Source of the DNA: Paraescarpia echinospica
Lineage: Eukaryota > Annelida > Polychaeta > Sabellida > Siboglinidae
Direction of reading: 5' to 3'
Length of the DNA stretch: 64,000 bases
NCBI GenBank assembly: GCA_020002185.1
Contig: CM034534.1
Location: 65,004,804 to 65,068,803 of the forward strand
Below the pieces are notes generated by a model. That model saw nothing but the letters and a program-made list of their open reading frames with translations, had not been told where the DNA came from and did no database searches. The position numbers and the translations under genes were made by a program. Below, in pieces: positions 25,678-38,420 of this stretch. Position 1 is the stretch's first letter. Every line of letters begins with the position of its first letter.

Positions 25678-27221
25678 ACGTCGTCGCACCGGACTTGGTT
25701 GACATGATAGTGGAGGTGCCTCCGACGTGTGTACTCATCGTAGACGGCATGAATTTGACATCGGTGAACGTCGGTCGCTGCAGCAACAAGCCTTGCATAA
25801 ACAACACGTCGTCAGACTCGGTCGGCTTCTGCTATGGGCCGAGCAGCACGCGCCAACTGCACGTCGACTGCGGCTGCTTCAACTACGAGGTCAACCAGGT
25901 CGTGTCCTGCGGTTGCGCCGTATGCGACAACGACAAACATGTGACCGTCAGCGGAAGTGTGAATAGCACAGGTACCCCGACGACCGATGTCTCCGTCTTT
26001 TACGGAGGTCGTCGACGTTACGGCACTAAAGATCAATTCACTTTCGAGGCGACACTGCAAGCAGGGCACATCTCCTTCCATGTCTCATTGCTTGGCTTCA
26101 TGCCGCGATACATCACCCTCGATGTAATGTATGGCGTCACTCAAATATTCCTCGAAGTCTCCCTCGTAGCAAGGCCGAATGCAGTTGTCGTTCACACTGC
26201 TACCGGTGGGGATCTGACTATAGAGAGTCCAGCTGGTTTACCTTCAGTCGTTTCCGTTGCAATTCCGGCCAACTCCTTCCAGGACGAGTATGAAGACCCG
26301 GTGTCTGGCGACGTCAACGTCTCCTTGTCATTTACCGACCCGCGACCCGTTGACTGTCTCAACTTCAACCATGAAGAATTCTTTTACGAGAACGATTATG
26401 GCGAATTTCCCATGCTGCCAAAGTTCGGGAAGGTCACTTTGCTGGCTGAAGATTCCAACGGCTTCGAGGTCTTTTTGAGTGGCAAGACGACCATGACGAT
26501 CGACGGCGCTGCTCTGGGAATGCAGCCGGGAGATTCCTTGTCCCTTTGGAATATCGACGCAGCGACCGGAGATTGGATAGAGTCGGAAGTTTTTACTTAC
26601 TCTGGTAGTCGCAGACGTCGAAGAGATATCGGTGACGATACAGTAGTAGAGGGCGAGACGGAAGTACCACCGTATCTTCCGTACATCAACTTTCATGAGC
26701 CGGTCGACCGTCAATCTCTTTGTACCATTGCTGTCTACGTGTATTATGGTAATGATTTTTCCGTTCCACTGACTGGTCAAAGATTATCCACCTACATCAT
26801 GGAAAATGGATTCTTCTCCAGTCGTACGACGGCTAATACAGACCAGAATGGTAGGGCGTGTGTCACCGTATTATGCGGACAACGAACAATTATACGTATC
26901 GAATCTGCAGGCGTTTACCATGTTCATCCTAATTATTACCTTCCCGTCGGATTTGCTTTCTCCAATAGGGCTACCGGCATCGAACTGACCCCTGAGCTCT
27001 CTACTGATCTGAATGGGCCAGTTTACCGGAAATCGTGGAGCAGGGGTGGGTGTTACAACTCCAAGCCGACTGCCTATCACTTTATGCTGGCCAAAGCGCC
27101 GCTGTTACCTTCTGTCTACGGCTCTCTCAACGCGGTGGAGATGCGGCCGGGTTTCCCCAACAGCTGGTACCCAAACCCGCCGTCTCAACGGGAAGTCTGC
27201 GCCATTCGCGTGGACATCGCG
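25678..27221 (+). CDS. CILP-like gene A, exon 3: CILP C-terminal region
   Basis: A 1.5-kb exon between a polypyrimidine tract with TTAACAG and the donor GTATGT (phase 1 in, phase 0 out). The translation begins DVVAPDLVDM and contains the cysteine-rich entry NVGRCSNKPC...FCYGP....VDCGCF..EVNQVVSCGCAVC, a beta-sandwich-like region, VAIPANSFQDE and LSFTDPRPVD. These are hallmark blocks of cartilage intermediate layer proteins, secreted matrix glycoproteins. SGSRRRRRDI (codons at ~26610) is a furin-type site in a position comparable to the known processing of CILP precursors. The gene has a paralogue at 42523-43955 on the other strand, which lacks about 45 residues present here. Confidence 0.85.
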
Positions 27222-27750
27222 GTATGTACTCACTACTAAGACGACTATTGAGAAAATGGACAGATAATGTCAAAAAAGGTCTTTTAACAATACATTCGAA
27301 CAGACACCTCGGTAATACCCTCAGCTTGCAATTAAGGTCGCCTTAGCACAGTGCAAAATTAGTTCCGCATGCAGCAAGGTATAGGAAGTTAGTCCCATTA
27401 ATGCGGTCACCTCGCTATTCAGGTAACTAGAGCCTAGTCCCATGGGTGATCGTAAATATGACGTTCCACTTATTAAAAAACTCACCTGTCCTCCAGACTT
27501 ACAATGTATTACTCTATTTGCAACCTCTTACAATTAAGCCGGTCTCATTTTTCTAGTTGTATATATATATATATCCGGCATTTGCTATTATGACCCTCTA
27601 ATGTTCACATTTTTATATTTAAATTGCAACAGTTCCTTACGAGACAGATTGCTAGACCACCAATGAATTGTATTCTCTATTTAAAGGCTGCTCTATTTTT
27701 ATGCACATCATCAGGATAAATTTCTTAATTTTTTTAAGTATGTTCATTAG

Positions 27751-27980
27751 ACGCAGGAATCTGCCAACATTCGTATGGTAGGCATCAGCAGCGCCCCGAG
27801 CGGTGACCTCTACGGCACATACACGGCGATTCTTAGCGATGGCAACATCGGCAACGAAAACGACAATTCATCCGACACGCCCTACGGTGCATGCGTCCTA
27901 ATACGATGTCCGAAAGACACGATCTACACCGAGGTTTACCTACAGATTGCCTACGAAACCCGCACGGAGTGTCGACTTGG
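27751..27980 (+). CDS. CILP-like gene A, exon 4
   Basis: Follows a polypyrimidine tract and CATTAG; an alternative acceptor lies six bases downstream in the same frame. It encodes VGISSAPSGDLYGTYTAIL and YGACVLIRCPKDT, ending ECRLG at the donor GTGAGC (phase 0 in, phase 2 out). It is clearly homologous to gene B exon 41898-42129. The following intron is also alignable with the corresponding intron of gene B for over 100 bp. Confidence 0.8.
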
Positions 27981-28211
27981 GTGAGCGATATTTGTAGTGA
28001 TTTACAAATTTAATTAGGTTAATATCGACGAAACTGTATCTGACCAAGCAGTACTGTGATCACCGGCTGGCTCGATCATCAATTATTTCATGATTTCACA
28101 GCCGTCTATGTTAGTAACAGTACCTCAACTCGGGTGAGCGATATTAGGGGTTAAGTATTAATACCGTCCTGTGATAATTCGCTAAACATTAAAATTCACC
28201 TATATTTTAAT

Positions 28212-28478
28212 TATACCTGTCAACTTTGTTTAATCCGTGGATTCATCAGCGGTTCAGCACGTCTCCCGTGTCGCGCTGTCTCGTCGCGTTTTCTCGAATC
28301 TTGACATCGGAAGATGGAGAGGGGTGCTGTCGCAGATTTTTCGCCGGAACTTCACCGGTTCGCTGTCTCGAAGACTCGAAGACGGGGGGAGGCGGGTCCG
28401 GAATATTTGCCTATATTCCGGGAGATTCACTCCAAATCCGGGAGACTCCTGGATTTCGCGAGAGAGTTGACAGGTATA
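28212..28478. mobile_element. Short DNA transposon (MITE) in an intron of gene A
   Basis: Perfect 14-bp terminal inverted repeats, TATACCTGTCAACT at 28212-28225 and its complement at 28465-28478, flanked on both sides by TTTTAAT as a 7-bp target duplication. The 267-bp body is GC-rich, with CCGGGAGA words near the right end, and has no supported coding sequence. Confidence 0.8.
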
Positions 28479-28627
28479 TTTTAATGCAAAAAGACTAGTG
28501 ATATCCAAATATATTGTAAGTACATACGTCAATAACAGCGCTGAGCTAATGCGTCGCGTATATTGTGCAATCAATTGTCCTTGTGTCATACACATACTGA
28601 GATAGTATTCATCAGCTCCTCTCTCAC

Positions 28628-28805
28628 TCATACACACACGCACTCACGCACGCACGCACGCACGAATGCACGCACCCACGCACGCACGCACGCACGCACA
28701 CACGCTTACACACACACACGCTCGCAAGCAGCCACCCACCCAAGCGCACGCGCATTCACCCACACACGCTCATGCTTACACAAACGTACGTACGCACGCA
28801 CCAGC
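28628..28805. repeat. (CACG)n/(CA)n microsatellite
   Basis: Irregular CACG, GCAC and CA repeats inside the last intron of gene A. Confidence 0.9.
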
Positions 28806-28913
28806 GCGCCTAGTGTAGACAGCAATCTATGGAGAAGGAAAATTGACGTGCTATAACTTTAAATGGCGATGATACATGGTATTCTTATACTAATCGCTAA
28901 TTGTTACGTTCAG

Positions 28914-29160
28914 GTACTCGGAGTTGGTGAGCGGCAGCCCGGACGGTGTGACAAAGTACGTGTCTCACACCAACAGCAGCCTTCAGATACGCGTCATGTC
29001 GTCGGGAGATGTCTTCCCGGGAGACATCCCCGCCGATGAAAGAGAAAACTATGGTTTCGGGCTTTTCTGCGCGTCTGCTTCGGGAGATCTCGCTTTCTAT
29101 CGAGTGATGACGCAATGCAAAGCGAGAGGACGGAGTTCTGCGGCGAGATTTGACTGCTGA
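28914..29160 (+). CDS. CILP-like gene A, terminal exon
   Basis: Begins after GTTCAG with one base completing the split codon, then YSELVSGSPDGVTKYVSHTN and NYGFGLFCASASGDLAFYRV, ending ARFDC before TGA. It is homologous to the last exon of gene B (YSELTDD...GLIKYVSNTDSS, DYGIGLYHATGAGDLAINRV). This is the end of the CILP-type protein. Confidence 0.8.
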
Positions 29161-30640
29161 TGACGCTTTGACACTGTCATTATTTTTCAGGTCTCACGAT
29201 TTAGTATAGTACCAATACGTGGGGTCAGTTGTCACCTGCCACTGGTATTAAGTTGCAATATAATTAAGTGGAGTTTTCTACCCTCTTGGATTCCACACAT
29301 CATTTAGCGTTAACATGATACATCAGTTTTGTTCAAATAGATCCAGTAGTTTTTGATTCATTGCTAAAATCGAAGCAGACTTTTAAAAAGCAGTAACATG
29401 TTGCGAGACAATGTCATTTCAACTATTGTTTTAATCCGTGGATTAGTAAATGTTCGTAATACAAAACAGATGGGATGTAACGTAGACAGCTATTTGTGTC
29501 TCGCAACCATAATAGGCCAATTGCGACTTACTACCCGCTTCGCTGTGGCGGGTCACATTTTGATGTAACAACATATTGTATTTCCGGATTCTATGCTTAT
29601 AATGGATCAATTACGGTTCTTGCTTAACATCAACATCCACACAGTCTTATCTCACGTTGTTAGAATCACGTTCACGTTTGCATACACATCATACTGAAAA
29701 TATTGTTAATCCAATTGTTCATACGACTGACATCTATTTAGTAATTTATAGACGTGTATTACTGGTGAATGATATCACTATATGTACCAAGCATAAACTC
29801 GCAAGCGGTGTGTTAACAACACCTGTATTTGTTGTAGCAATATAATGAAGTTCAGTGGATACCGCAGTATTACTATGGTACATTCCGGTAATGAGATTTG
29901 AATGAACAAATCCTGTAGAAGACTGTTTAGATGAGCGTGTCGTCGTGAATGAGCGTCCACTGCCGCAATGTCACTTGAATGCAACGTTCTTAAGACACAT
30001 TTGGTATACGTCGCTAGGAATACGTTCTTCCTCTACCATCGTGCGATGTGGCCAACAATAAAAATAATTGGTTTGGGTTTCCCTTGTTTCTTCGTTTTAT
30101 TTAGCAAAACGGCAGATGAATAATATATTATGTTGGTACGATAGGGAACATAGTATCAATAACAAAACGTCAAAAATATTTAAGTTTATTTAATGTTTGG
30201 AAATTGAGGGTTTATACACATGAAGTAGAACCATGGATATTATTCTCAGTACAAACATAACATATATGGACTTATGAGGAACGATTGGTGCTGGCTCGAA
30301 AGCTTCAGGCGGTTTCAGATGGGTTGTTAGGAGGAATGTAATACATAGACGTCGGAACGTGGTGAATCATCGGGAGATGACACTCACAAAAACCTTTCAA
30401 CTGCACACGCCTGGAGGCGAACACAAATTTCCAACTGCATCCTAGCGTTGGCGAAATATTTGGAAGCTAAGTCCTTCTCCAGCCCCCCACCAAAATATCG
30501 GGGGCTGATTCCCCCGATTCCAACACCTACGCAACATACAGAGAAACATATATAATTATGCATATATATGTGTTATGCAGTAGTTGGGCCCTTTTCAAAA
30601 TAGCACACACACATACTGAATACTATATTGGATACTATAT
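29161..30640. other. 3' flank of gene A, no further gene recognised
   Basis: AT-rich DNA. The nearest obvious AATAAA run lies about 900 bp downstream of the stop (~30056); a nearer poly(A) signal variant may be used. No gene is supported. Confidence 0.5.
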
Positions 30641-31010
30641 TTACCAACACTAGACATGAGGAGTATAAGAGTTATCAGACACAGAATGGTAAAAATGTAG
30701 CACATTTATAGAATATTAAGCAAATTAGAGGATTTTAAGTTGCGTAAGTCAAGGAAGATAGATATAAGAAAGTGGACATTCTCACAGAGTGCCGCACAGT
30801 TATAAAAATGGAACACCCGATCTGTTGATAGTATAAATGCTACAAGTGGGAATACGCTTAGAACACAAATGACAGACGGTTTACAAATAGATTAATAATC
30901 GGTGGACTAGCGAAACGCCAACTTTTGTGTCCTTTCCCATATGATCTGGCGTTTTGCTTTTGATGGCAATCTTGTATAAAAACTCCCGTGAGCACCTCAG
31001 ATCCCAGCAT
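30640..31010 (+). mobile_element. Non-LTR retrotransposon 3' relic
   Basis: Heavily mutated C-terminal LINE tail: conceptual pieces corresponding to RK.TFSQ and SINATSGNTLR, followed by GATGGCAATCTTGT. The same order is seen at the 3' end of the relic at 2530-3400. It directly precedes the RTE element. Confidence 0.6.
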
Positions 31011-31461
31011 AAGCATAACACGAATAGACCACATTACAAACAAAGAAATACTCAAACATCCCGAACATGGAATAACTTTTTATACAAATAAACTTCAGTT
31101 CGACAGGTTCTGTGCCTCGCATGGAAGAACACAGACTTCCAAAACAAACTCTATTTTCAGATCTGTCAGAAGGTAGCCTGCGTAGAGGCGCGTCTCCTGG
31201 GTGGCGGATAGGGGAAACCCTTAGCATGAGGGGTTGCACCGGATAAAACAGAAGAAAGTGCCGTGGACCAAATGTACCATAGGAGAAGGACAACTCTGAT
31301 TACAAACCCGGGCAGGCCCAGCTCGTTAACCTTGGCAGGTAATTGGCCTAGGAGAAGAACAACTCCGATCTCAAACCACCTGCAGTCTCACATGTTGAAG
31401 ATACATTGGTGCTAGAGGCTAGGCCCACCGCTTATATCTGTGGTCGGCTATAAAAACCTAA

Positions 31462-32386
31462 GTGAAACCCCTAAATATGGCTGGATTAAATAGAGTGAAT
31501 GCCCGTGCTAGGGCGTATCCTGTAAGCGACGCGCGAGACACCCGCCCGAGCTCAGCGATAAATGGACAAGGGCTACCGCCGGAAGGACGAAGGCGGCTAA
31601 AGAAGTTAGTCCAAACAGGAAGGAGAATGAGGAATAATAAACTAGCAACACTGAATGTTGGGAGCATGACAGGAAGAAGTGGAGAAGTAGTACAATTGAT
31701 GCTAAAGAAGAACTTGCAAGTATTGTGCGTACAGGAAATAAAATGGAAAGGGAGCAAAGCAAGGAAGATCGGTGCTGGATACAAACTGTACTACCATGGA
31801 GAAGATGGGACGAAGAATGGAGTAGGAATTGTACTATCTGAAGATCTGAAAGACAGAGTACTAGCAGTGGAGCGACCGTGCGATAAAGTGACGAGAGTGA
31901 AACAAGAGATCGAAGGAGAAGTGTGGAATGTTATCAGTTGCACAGTATGCACCACAAACTGGATGCACAGAAGAGGAAAAGGAGGAATTCTGGGAGCACA
32001 TAGATGGTGAGATGCAAGCTGTACCAAGTTGCGAGAGAATGGTGGTGGCAAGAGACGTAAATGGACATGTCGGAAGAGATCGGACAGGATATAATCACGT
32101 ACACGGAGGACACGGACTAGGAGTCGCAAACGAGGAAGGCATAAAGATACTAGAATTTGCTACACCATACCAGCTGAGGATACTGGATACAGTCTGCAAG
32201 AAGAGAAGGAACCATCTTGTAACATGTAATAGCGGGGGACGAGAAACTCAAATTGACATCATGGTGAGGAAAAAGCATGCTAAGGAATCAAAGAACTGTA
32301 AAGTACTGCCATTAGAGGCCATCACCACACAACACAGGGTACTAGTTTCTGAACTGGAGGTGAAGAAAACAAGACAGAGGAGATAA
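31462..32386 (+). pseudogene. RTE endonuclease (EEP) domain
   Basis: The first frame has NNKLATLNVGSMTGRSGEVV, LCVQEIKWKGSKARKIG and KNGVGIVLSEDL. After a frameshift near 31940 the second frame has AQYAPQTG, ARDVNGHVGRDRTGY and ETQIDIMV. These are the QE-x-KWKG and D-x-N/GH motifs of the RTE-clade endonuclease, often annotated as craniofacial development protein 2-like. Confidence 0.9.
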
Positions 32387-32431
32387 GTGGAAAGGAAACA
32401 GATCAGATGGTGGAAGCTAAAATAGGACGAA

Positions 32432-33492
32432 GTGAGAGAGAACTTCTGGATAAATATAGTTGAGAGACTATCAGATAAAGATGTAGTAACAACGGAGAAC
32501 GTGGAAGAATGGTGGGAAGAAACTACGGAGCAGATCAGGACGTGTGGGGAGGAAGTATATGGGAAGTCAACGTTGAAGAAGAAACCCGGAGTAGAAAGCT
32601 GGTGGTGGAATGTCGACACTGAGAATGTAGTTAAGGAAAAGAAAGACAGACTGAAGAAATGGAAACGAACAGAAGCAAAGATAGACAGGGCAGAGTACAA
32701 GAGAGCGAAAGCAACGGCTAAGAAGGTGGTGGCAAGAGTGAGAGAAGAAGCAGTAGAGACATTGTACGACAACCTAGAAACAAGTGATGGTCAGAAGGAC
32801 ATCTATAGAATAGCTAGGGACCGTGCAGGAAAGGACATAGGCCAGATGCGTACAGTCAAAAGTGCAAGGGGAGAAGTATTGATGAAAGGCGATGACATCA
32901 AAGAGAGAGGGGAGCCAATACTTTAACTGGTTGATGAATGAGGAAAACCCGATAGTAGAAACCGAGGAGAGGGATGTGAATCAACGAATAGTAAGGAGTA
33001 TCAGTGACGAAGAAACAGAGAAAGCACTCAGAGGGATGAAAAGTGGGAAGACTGTAGGAGCACATGAAATACCAGCTGAAGCTTGGAAATGTATGGGCAA
33101 CTTTAGTGTAAACTTACTATGCAGACTACTCAACTGTGTCATGACTTCAGAACACATGCCATCGGGTTGGCGACTGAGCATACTGGTCCCAATCTTCAAG
33201 GGAAAAGGTGACATTTCAGGCTTGTAAGAACTACCAAGGGATCAAACTCCTGACGCACACCTTTAAGATATGGGAGAGAGTCATAGACAAGAGGATGAGA
33301 GAATGCACAAACATACATGAAAGTCAGTTTGGGTTTATGCCAGGCAGGAGTACCACATATGCGCTTTTCATTATCAAACAAACAATAGAGAAACACAGGG
33401 AGGGACAGAAGGACATCAGATTGGTATTGATCGACTTGGACAAAGCATACGATCGGGTATCAAGGGAGGTGATATGGAGACGTGCGAGATAA
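32432..33492 (+). pseudogene. RTE linker and N-terminal reverse transcriptase
   Basis: Frames 32432-32926, 32892-33227 and 33208-33492 run from the lysine-rich linker to the RT fingers: MPSGWRLSILVPIFKGKGDI, NYQGIKLLTHTFKIWERVID, QFGFMPGRSTTYALF and LVLIDLDKAYDRVSR, which includes the first catalytic Asp. Frame changes occur near 32900 and 33220 and a stop follows RRAR. Confidence 0.88.
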
Positions 33493-34476
33493 AGGAATGT
33501 ACCGGAAATGTACATCAGACTGATACAGGATATGTACCGGGGGTGTTAGACAAAGGTACGCAGTGTGGCTGGTGAAATCAGCAACTTTGGCGTAGAGGTT
33601 GGGTTGCACAAAGGATCTGCATTGAGTCCACACCTGTTCCTTATATTGATGGACGTCTTGACGGAGTAGGTGAGAAAAGATGCACCAGAATCAAGGATGT
33701 TCGCAGATGACATTATGCTGTGTGGAGGAATATATATAGACATGACACAGTACCTGGAGACGTGGAGGAAGGCACTGGAAGAGAGAGGAATGAGGGTTAG
33801 TCGACCGAAAACACAATTCATGGACTTCATGTTCGAACGGAATGTGGAGTTAGACAGATCAACTGTAACGATACTGGGAGACGAGCTGGAAAAAGTGACA
33901 CACTTCAAATATTTAGGATCAGTCGTGGAAGAGACAGGAGGCATGGCAACGGAAATCAAACACAGAGAGAGTGGAGCTTGGAGAAATTGGAAGAAAGGCA
34001 GTGGAGTGTTGTGCGACAGGAGGATACCAGTGAAGTTGAAGGGGAAGATGTATAAAACAGTAGTCAGGCCAGCAATGCTGTACGGGGCTGAGACCTGGGC
34101 AACAACGAAAGGACAAGAAGCAAGGATAGAGATAAATGAAATGAGGATGCTGAGGTGGATGTGTGGAGTAACAAAGAAAGATAAGATCCGAAACGAATAT
34201 ATTAGAGGAGCAACGAGAGTGACACAAGCATCCAGAAAGATAAAAGAGAAACGATTGAAATGGTATAAGCATTTGATGAGAAGGGAAGAGCAGCACATAG
34301 TGAGAAGAGTGCTAAATGCAGAGATAGCAGGAAGAAGAAGGAGAGGACGACCGAAGACCAGATGGAAAGATACGTGCAGAAGAGACATGGAAATCGTGGG
34401 TCTGAGTGCAGATGTTGTGATGGACAGGGCGACATGGAGAAAGAAAATTACCAGCCATACCGACGACCCCAGATGA
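33493..34476 (+). pseudogene. RTE reverse transcriptase catalytic core and tail
   Basis: Around 33590-33660 the VGLHKGSALSP block is visible. From 33670 an uninterrupted frame carries MFADDIMLCG (catalytic box), THFKYLGSVVEETGGM, TVVRPAMLYGAETWA, MRMLRWMCGVTKKDKIRNEY and a C-terminal RWKD, the typical RTE tail. An in-frame stop separates the last two blocks. The long minus-strand frame at 33546-34535 is antisense to it. Confidence 0.9.
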
Positions 34477-34575
34477 TGGGAAAAGTGAGAGAAGAAGAGA
34501 AAGAGAGAAGGAACAAGAAACAGAGGACTCCCCAAACGAAGATACAGATATATGCTAAAATAAAACTAGCACTGT

Positions 34576-36664
34576 TTTTCGTGCTCACAAAGCGTTAAAT
34601 GATTTCACAACGTGACCGGCTATCACAAACTCAAACTGCATTTTATACACTAAACATTTTTTTATAAAAACTATTTTGTATATTTTGTTAAACATTGTCG
34701 CATTTACGTAGCGGTATTTAATAACGGTTTCATCGACCTTAATCATCCTTCCGTCAATAACTATCCGTAACGTCACGTACTGTTCCACTTTCCACATCAC
34801 CTTGGTCTTCTAAACGTTCACTCCGATGCAATGCTTTATTAAAGGGACGTAGTCTGTTCGTCTATCTGGAATTCTGCTGTGTTGCCCACAAAACACAATT
34901 TGGCGGGCAATATACCTTCAACATAGTTAGTATAGTCTTAAGAACTTTGTATTAATTAATAAATGAATAACTAGGAACGGACCGTCTCCTTTTAAAACGC
35001 TATTATTTTCTTTGCATTCTGTGCACTTCCTATAAAGTGTGAAACTTTCTAAAGAATAAACTTCGATTGAAAGGAACCCGGTGGCTCTCTTTTTTATACA
35101 AAGAAATTGGGGGTGGGTCGGATTTTTTTGGGAATTGGTCAATTTACAATGTTGTGAAATATGTCAAATTAATTTTGTAATTCAAAGTTTCGTCAGATTT
35201 CAATGGACATAATTGGATCCTAGGTAATGTTTAGTGAGTTCTTATGCTATCTGCCGGCTTGACTAAGACTATGGTACGGGTGGCTTAAGAGGAGGGCCAG
35301 ATTAATCATGATTAGCGTCATCGCTCTGCGGATAATGGGCTCACGTTTCAATATAAATAATGGGGGATTGAAGTTGGTCAATTTACAATGATCTGAGTTA
35401 TGTCAATAGAGTATTTTGTATTACGAAATAATTATGGTCATTTTTGAGAGCACATTGGATGTAGGTAAAATATAAATATTTCAGTGTACATTATTTTGCA
35501 CTGGACTGGGTTTCGAATCAGAATGTGTCCCGTAATTCCCCGTCTACACATCCCACCCGTCAACAAATAATTACCGCTCCGACGTGTTTAGCTATACAAA
35601 GGCATGGACGCCCCTTCGTCCAGATTCGAACACATTTATGGCTCTCTTTTATGCCGTGCAAAATCGGATAATTCAGCTAATGTTATGTTACATTCATAAA
35701 TCTTCGAATCTTCACGCTGACATCCATTAGGTCCTAATTATGAGACCCTTGGCTAAATAAAACGAAGAAGCAGGTAAACCATCAACTGGAATATTTTTAT
35801 TCATCAACCACATCACACGATAGTAAAGAGAGACAATAGGATTATATTGTACTTGCTAAGAGAAGACAAAAGAACAAATAGAGAAATAGTTGCGTTGTCT
35901 GCATATTCGTTATGACGAACTCATCGAATAATAAGATTATTCCAAATGAGTTTACCAGAGCATCTCTTAAAACCCGATATTATGATAGTCGCTGCAGATA
36001 TTTAGTATTGCTAATATTTAAACCACAAGGGAAACAAAAGAAACATGATTGCCAAGAAGACTTTTTTCTGATTCAGGCTATGTACATTTACACAGTGTCA
36101 AGTGTTACCAATGATATGAGTTACGCACAACGAATCACAAACTTGCAGAGGGAGCATAATAGGTGAAGTCAACAATCGAAAATGTGACATAGTATTCTAA
36201 AATGATTAGTATAGTACAACCTATCAAAAATAGACCATAAGTAATGCAATATAACATCAAGTGATGAATCAAACAGACAGAGTAATTTGTTACGATGCTT
36301 GCTTTCATTTCATGTATAATAACTCGGATATATTGCAATGAGAGGCTCCACATAATTAATAGTTGTACTTTAGTATTACAAGCAAAATTGCAATAGATCT
36401 CTAAACTGGAAGGTACGCATTACATATAATATGTTACAACAAAAAATCCCCAAAATATATACCGAGTTAAATCATAAGTAACAATAGTAAGACGTAAGAA
36501 AATAGAGACGTATCATACTACAACTTTAGACGGCTAAATACTACCTACACATGCACGCACAAGTACATCATTTGACAATCCCGCGCAAATACGCCGATTT
36601 CCCATTCCACACAGCAGTTTACACATCTCCAAATCGAACATCAAGTGAAAGTACTCATCAGGTA
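34576..36664. other. Intergenic between the CILP-like genes, no gene recognised
   Basis: AT-rich DNA in the convergent interval between genes A and B. A near repeat (AATTTACAATG...ATGTCAA with an upstream GGGTTGGTC-like word) occurs at ~35130 and ~35380. Confidence 0.5.
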
Positions 36665-36992
36665 CTATGCAGGTAATTCTGACGTCGGCGTTCTCGTGAT
36701 GACGTCACCTGTACCACTGCAATAGAACTGTGCGAGGATGTTCCAACCCTTCCTTCCACAATCCCTCAACACGCGATTGATCGCGAGATCTCCTGCGCCC
36801 GTTGCATGGTAAAGACCGATTCCGTAGTCCTTTTTCCCGTACACAACGCGTTTCACTCGTGGACTGGTGTCACCTTCCCCCGAAGACTCGACGTCATCTT
36901 CCTCCGAGAGGACGCGGACCTGGATGCTGCTGTCTGTATTTGACACGTACTTGATTAACCCGTGCGCGCGGTCGTCCGTTAGCTCGGAATAG
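36665..36992 (-). CDS. CILP-like gene B, terminal exon
   Basis: After acceptor GTTCAG the frame reads YSELTDDRAHGLIKYVSNTD, VYGKKDYGIGLYHATGAGDL and ILAQFYCS, and ends with TAG at 36665. It matches the terminal exon of gene A but is longer at the C-terminus. Upstream, the intron contains a 4.1-kb LTR retrotransposon. Confidence 0.78.
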
Positions 36993-37193
36993 CTGAACAC
37001 AACAACGATTGGTAGTTAATCAAACAGACAATGAATACATCAGAAGGTTATACATTATGAGCGTACAACATATGGTATACTCTCGGTAAGCCAAAGGTAT
37101 CCCTATCCACTTACCCGATCAATTGTTTGCTCAGGCCGGCGATGTTGTTCAATCTTGTTATAAATCTTGCTAAAATAGATTATTCACTACATT

Positions 37194-37323
37194 AAAGCGT
37201 ACACGAATGTATACAGCTGCACAACTTTATTTCGATCAAAGAACAACAACTCAAGAAGCGTCCCCGACCACATTAAGGGTGCGACACAGAGTATTAGAAA
37301 GGCTGAATATCTCAGCCTCTACA
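37194..37323 (-). repeat. 3' LTR of the Gypsy element
   Basis: 130 bp, nearly identical to the 5' LTR but with about 21 bp missing in the middle and a handful of substitutions. On the minus strand it starts TGTAG. Confidence 0.9.
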
Positions 37324-37324
37324 T

Positions 37325-38322
37325 GACCCCCCCCCAGCACCCGACAAAGGGGTGCAATACTTGCAGACCTATCGCATCTAAGGCGTTCTGAATGTATCGT
37401 TCTGGAAGTCTAACTTGACGTCCCGATCTCGTTGGATTGGTAGCAGGATCCTGTGCTGTCACTGCGGTAGGCAAAAGCCGCAGGACGTCCACGAGGAGGT
37501 CGCTTGGCTGCCTCAACCAAAACGTAACTACTGGTTGCGAGAGTACACAGATGACAGTCTTATATCATGCAGAATGGGAGGTCGAGGCGCCAGCCCGCGA
37601 ACTGTCTCACGGAGTCGTGGAAGGAAGTGAGTTACCTCCTGTGTTCCTTGGTCGCATGGTAAGAAATCACCTGGAACAGTTAGTGGGGCTCCGTAAACCT
37701 TCTCAGCTGATGAACATTCGAGATCCTCTTTAGGTGCAGTGCGAATACCAAGCAGAACCCATGGCAGTTCATCGATCCAGTTAGGACCATTGAGGCGGGC
37801 CATGAGAGCAGATTTTGAGATGACGGTGAAACCCTTCCACTAGTCCATTGGCCTGAGGATGGTACGCGGTTGCCAAACGGAGACGGGTACATTGAGCTAT
37901 GACAAAGCCGCCAACAATTCTAAAGTGAACTGCGACCCTCGGTCTGAAGTCAGTTCTGTCGGAACCCCAAATCGAGCTATCCAATGGAATGCAAGGGTCT
38001 TCGCACACGTCGTTGTCTGCGCATCGACCGGTGGAATGGCTTCTGGCCACCTGGTGAACCTGTCTACCACGGTGAACAGATAGCGACAACCTTGTGACGG
38101 CGGAAGAGGATCCACGAGGTCGACGTGGATGTGATCGAGCGGGTCGTTGGCACGAAGTGGCCCAAGGGGCCGTTGTGTGTCGATGCACTTTGGCTGCCTG
38201 ACAACGGAGGCATGTCTTTGCCCAAATGCCGACCTACTTCTTAAGACCTGGCCATACAAACTTGTCCGCGGCCATCTTCTTGGTTGCTCGGATGGACGAA
38301 TGAGAGAGGTCATGGACAGCAT
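37325..38322 (-). pseudogene. Gypsy integrase with C-terminal region
   Basis: Minus-strand frames 37897-38322, 37528-37803 and 37319-37516 carry DHIHVDLVDPLPPSQGCRYL, FTVVDRFTRWPEAIP and TELTSDRGSQFT, the D and D of the DDE core, then the LPWVLLGIRTAPKED block and a basic C-terminal tail (SGRQVRLPERY). The frame changes between blocks, so the enzyme is broken. Confidence 0.88.
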
Positions 38323-38420
38323 CGAAAACTATACGTTGCCAGGTGTCAGGGACGAGAGGCCTAGGTCGTCCGGTGGAGATATCACAACAGATGGACTCAC
38401 CTCTGGGGTCAAGTGGAATG

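Larger units (their letters stand above)
31165..34575 (+). mobile_element. RTE-type LINE, nearly full length, decayed
   Basis: Plus-strand element with an RTE-like 5' region (CTCCTGGGTGGCGGATAGGG at ~31194), EEP endonuclease, reverse transcriptase and the characteristic RTE C-terminal tail. Frameshifts and stops divide the frame into six pieces. The coding pieces are listed separately. No target duplication was identified. Confidence 0.88.

Noticed and set aside
33546..34535. 329-codon minus-strand frame
   Set aside because: It is antisense to the conserved RTE reverse transcriptase tail and has the skewed composition of a shadow frame.
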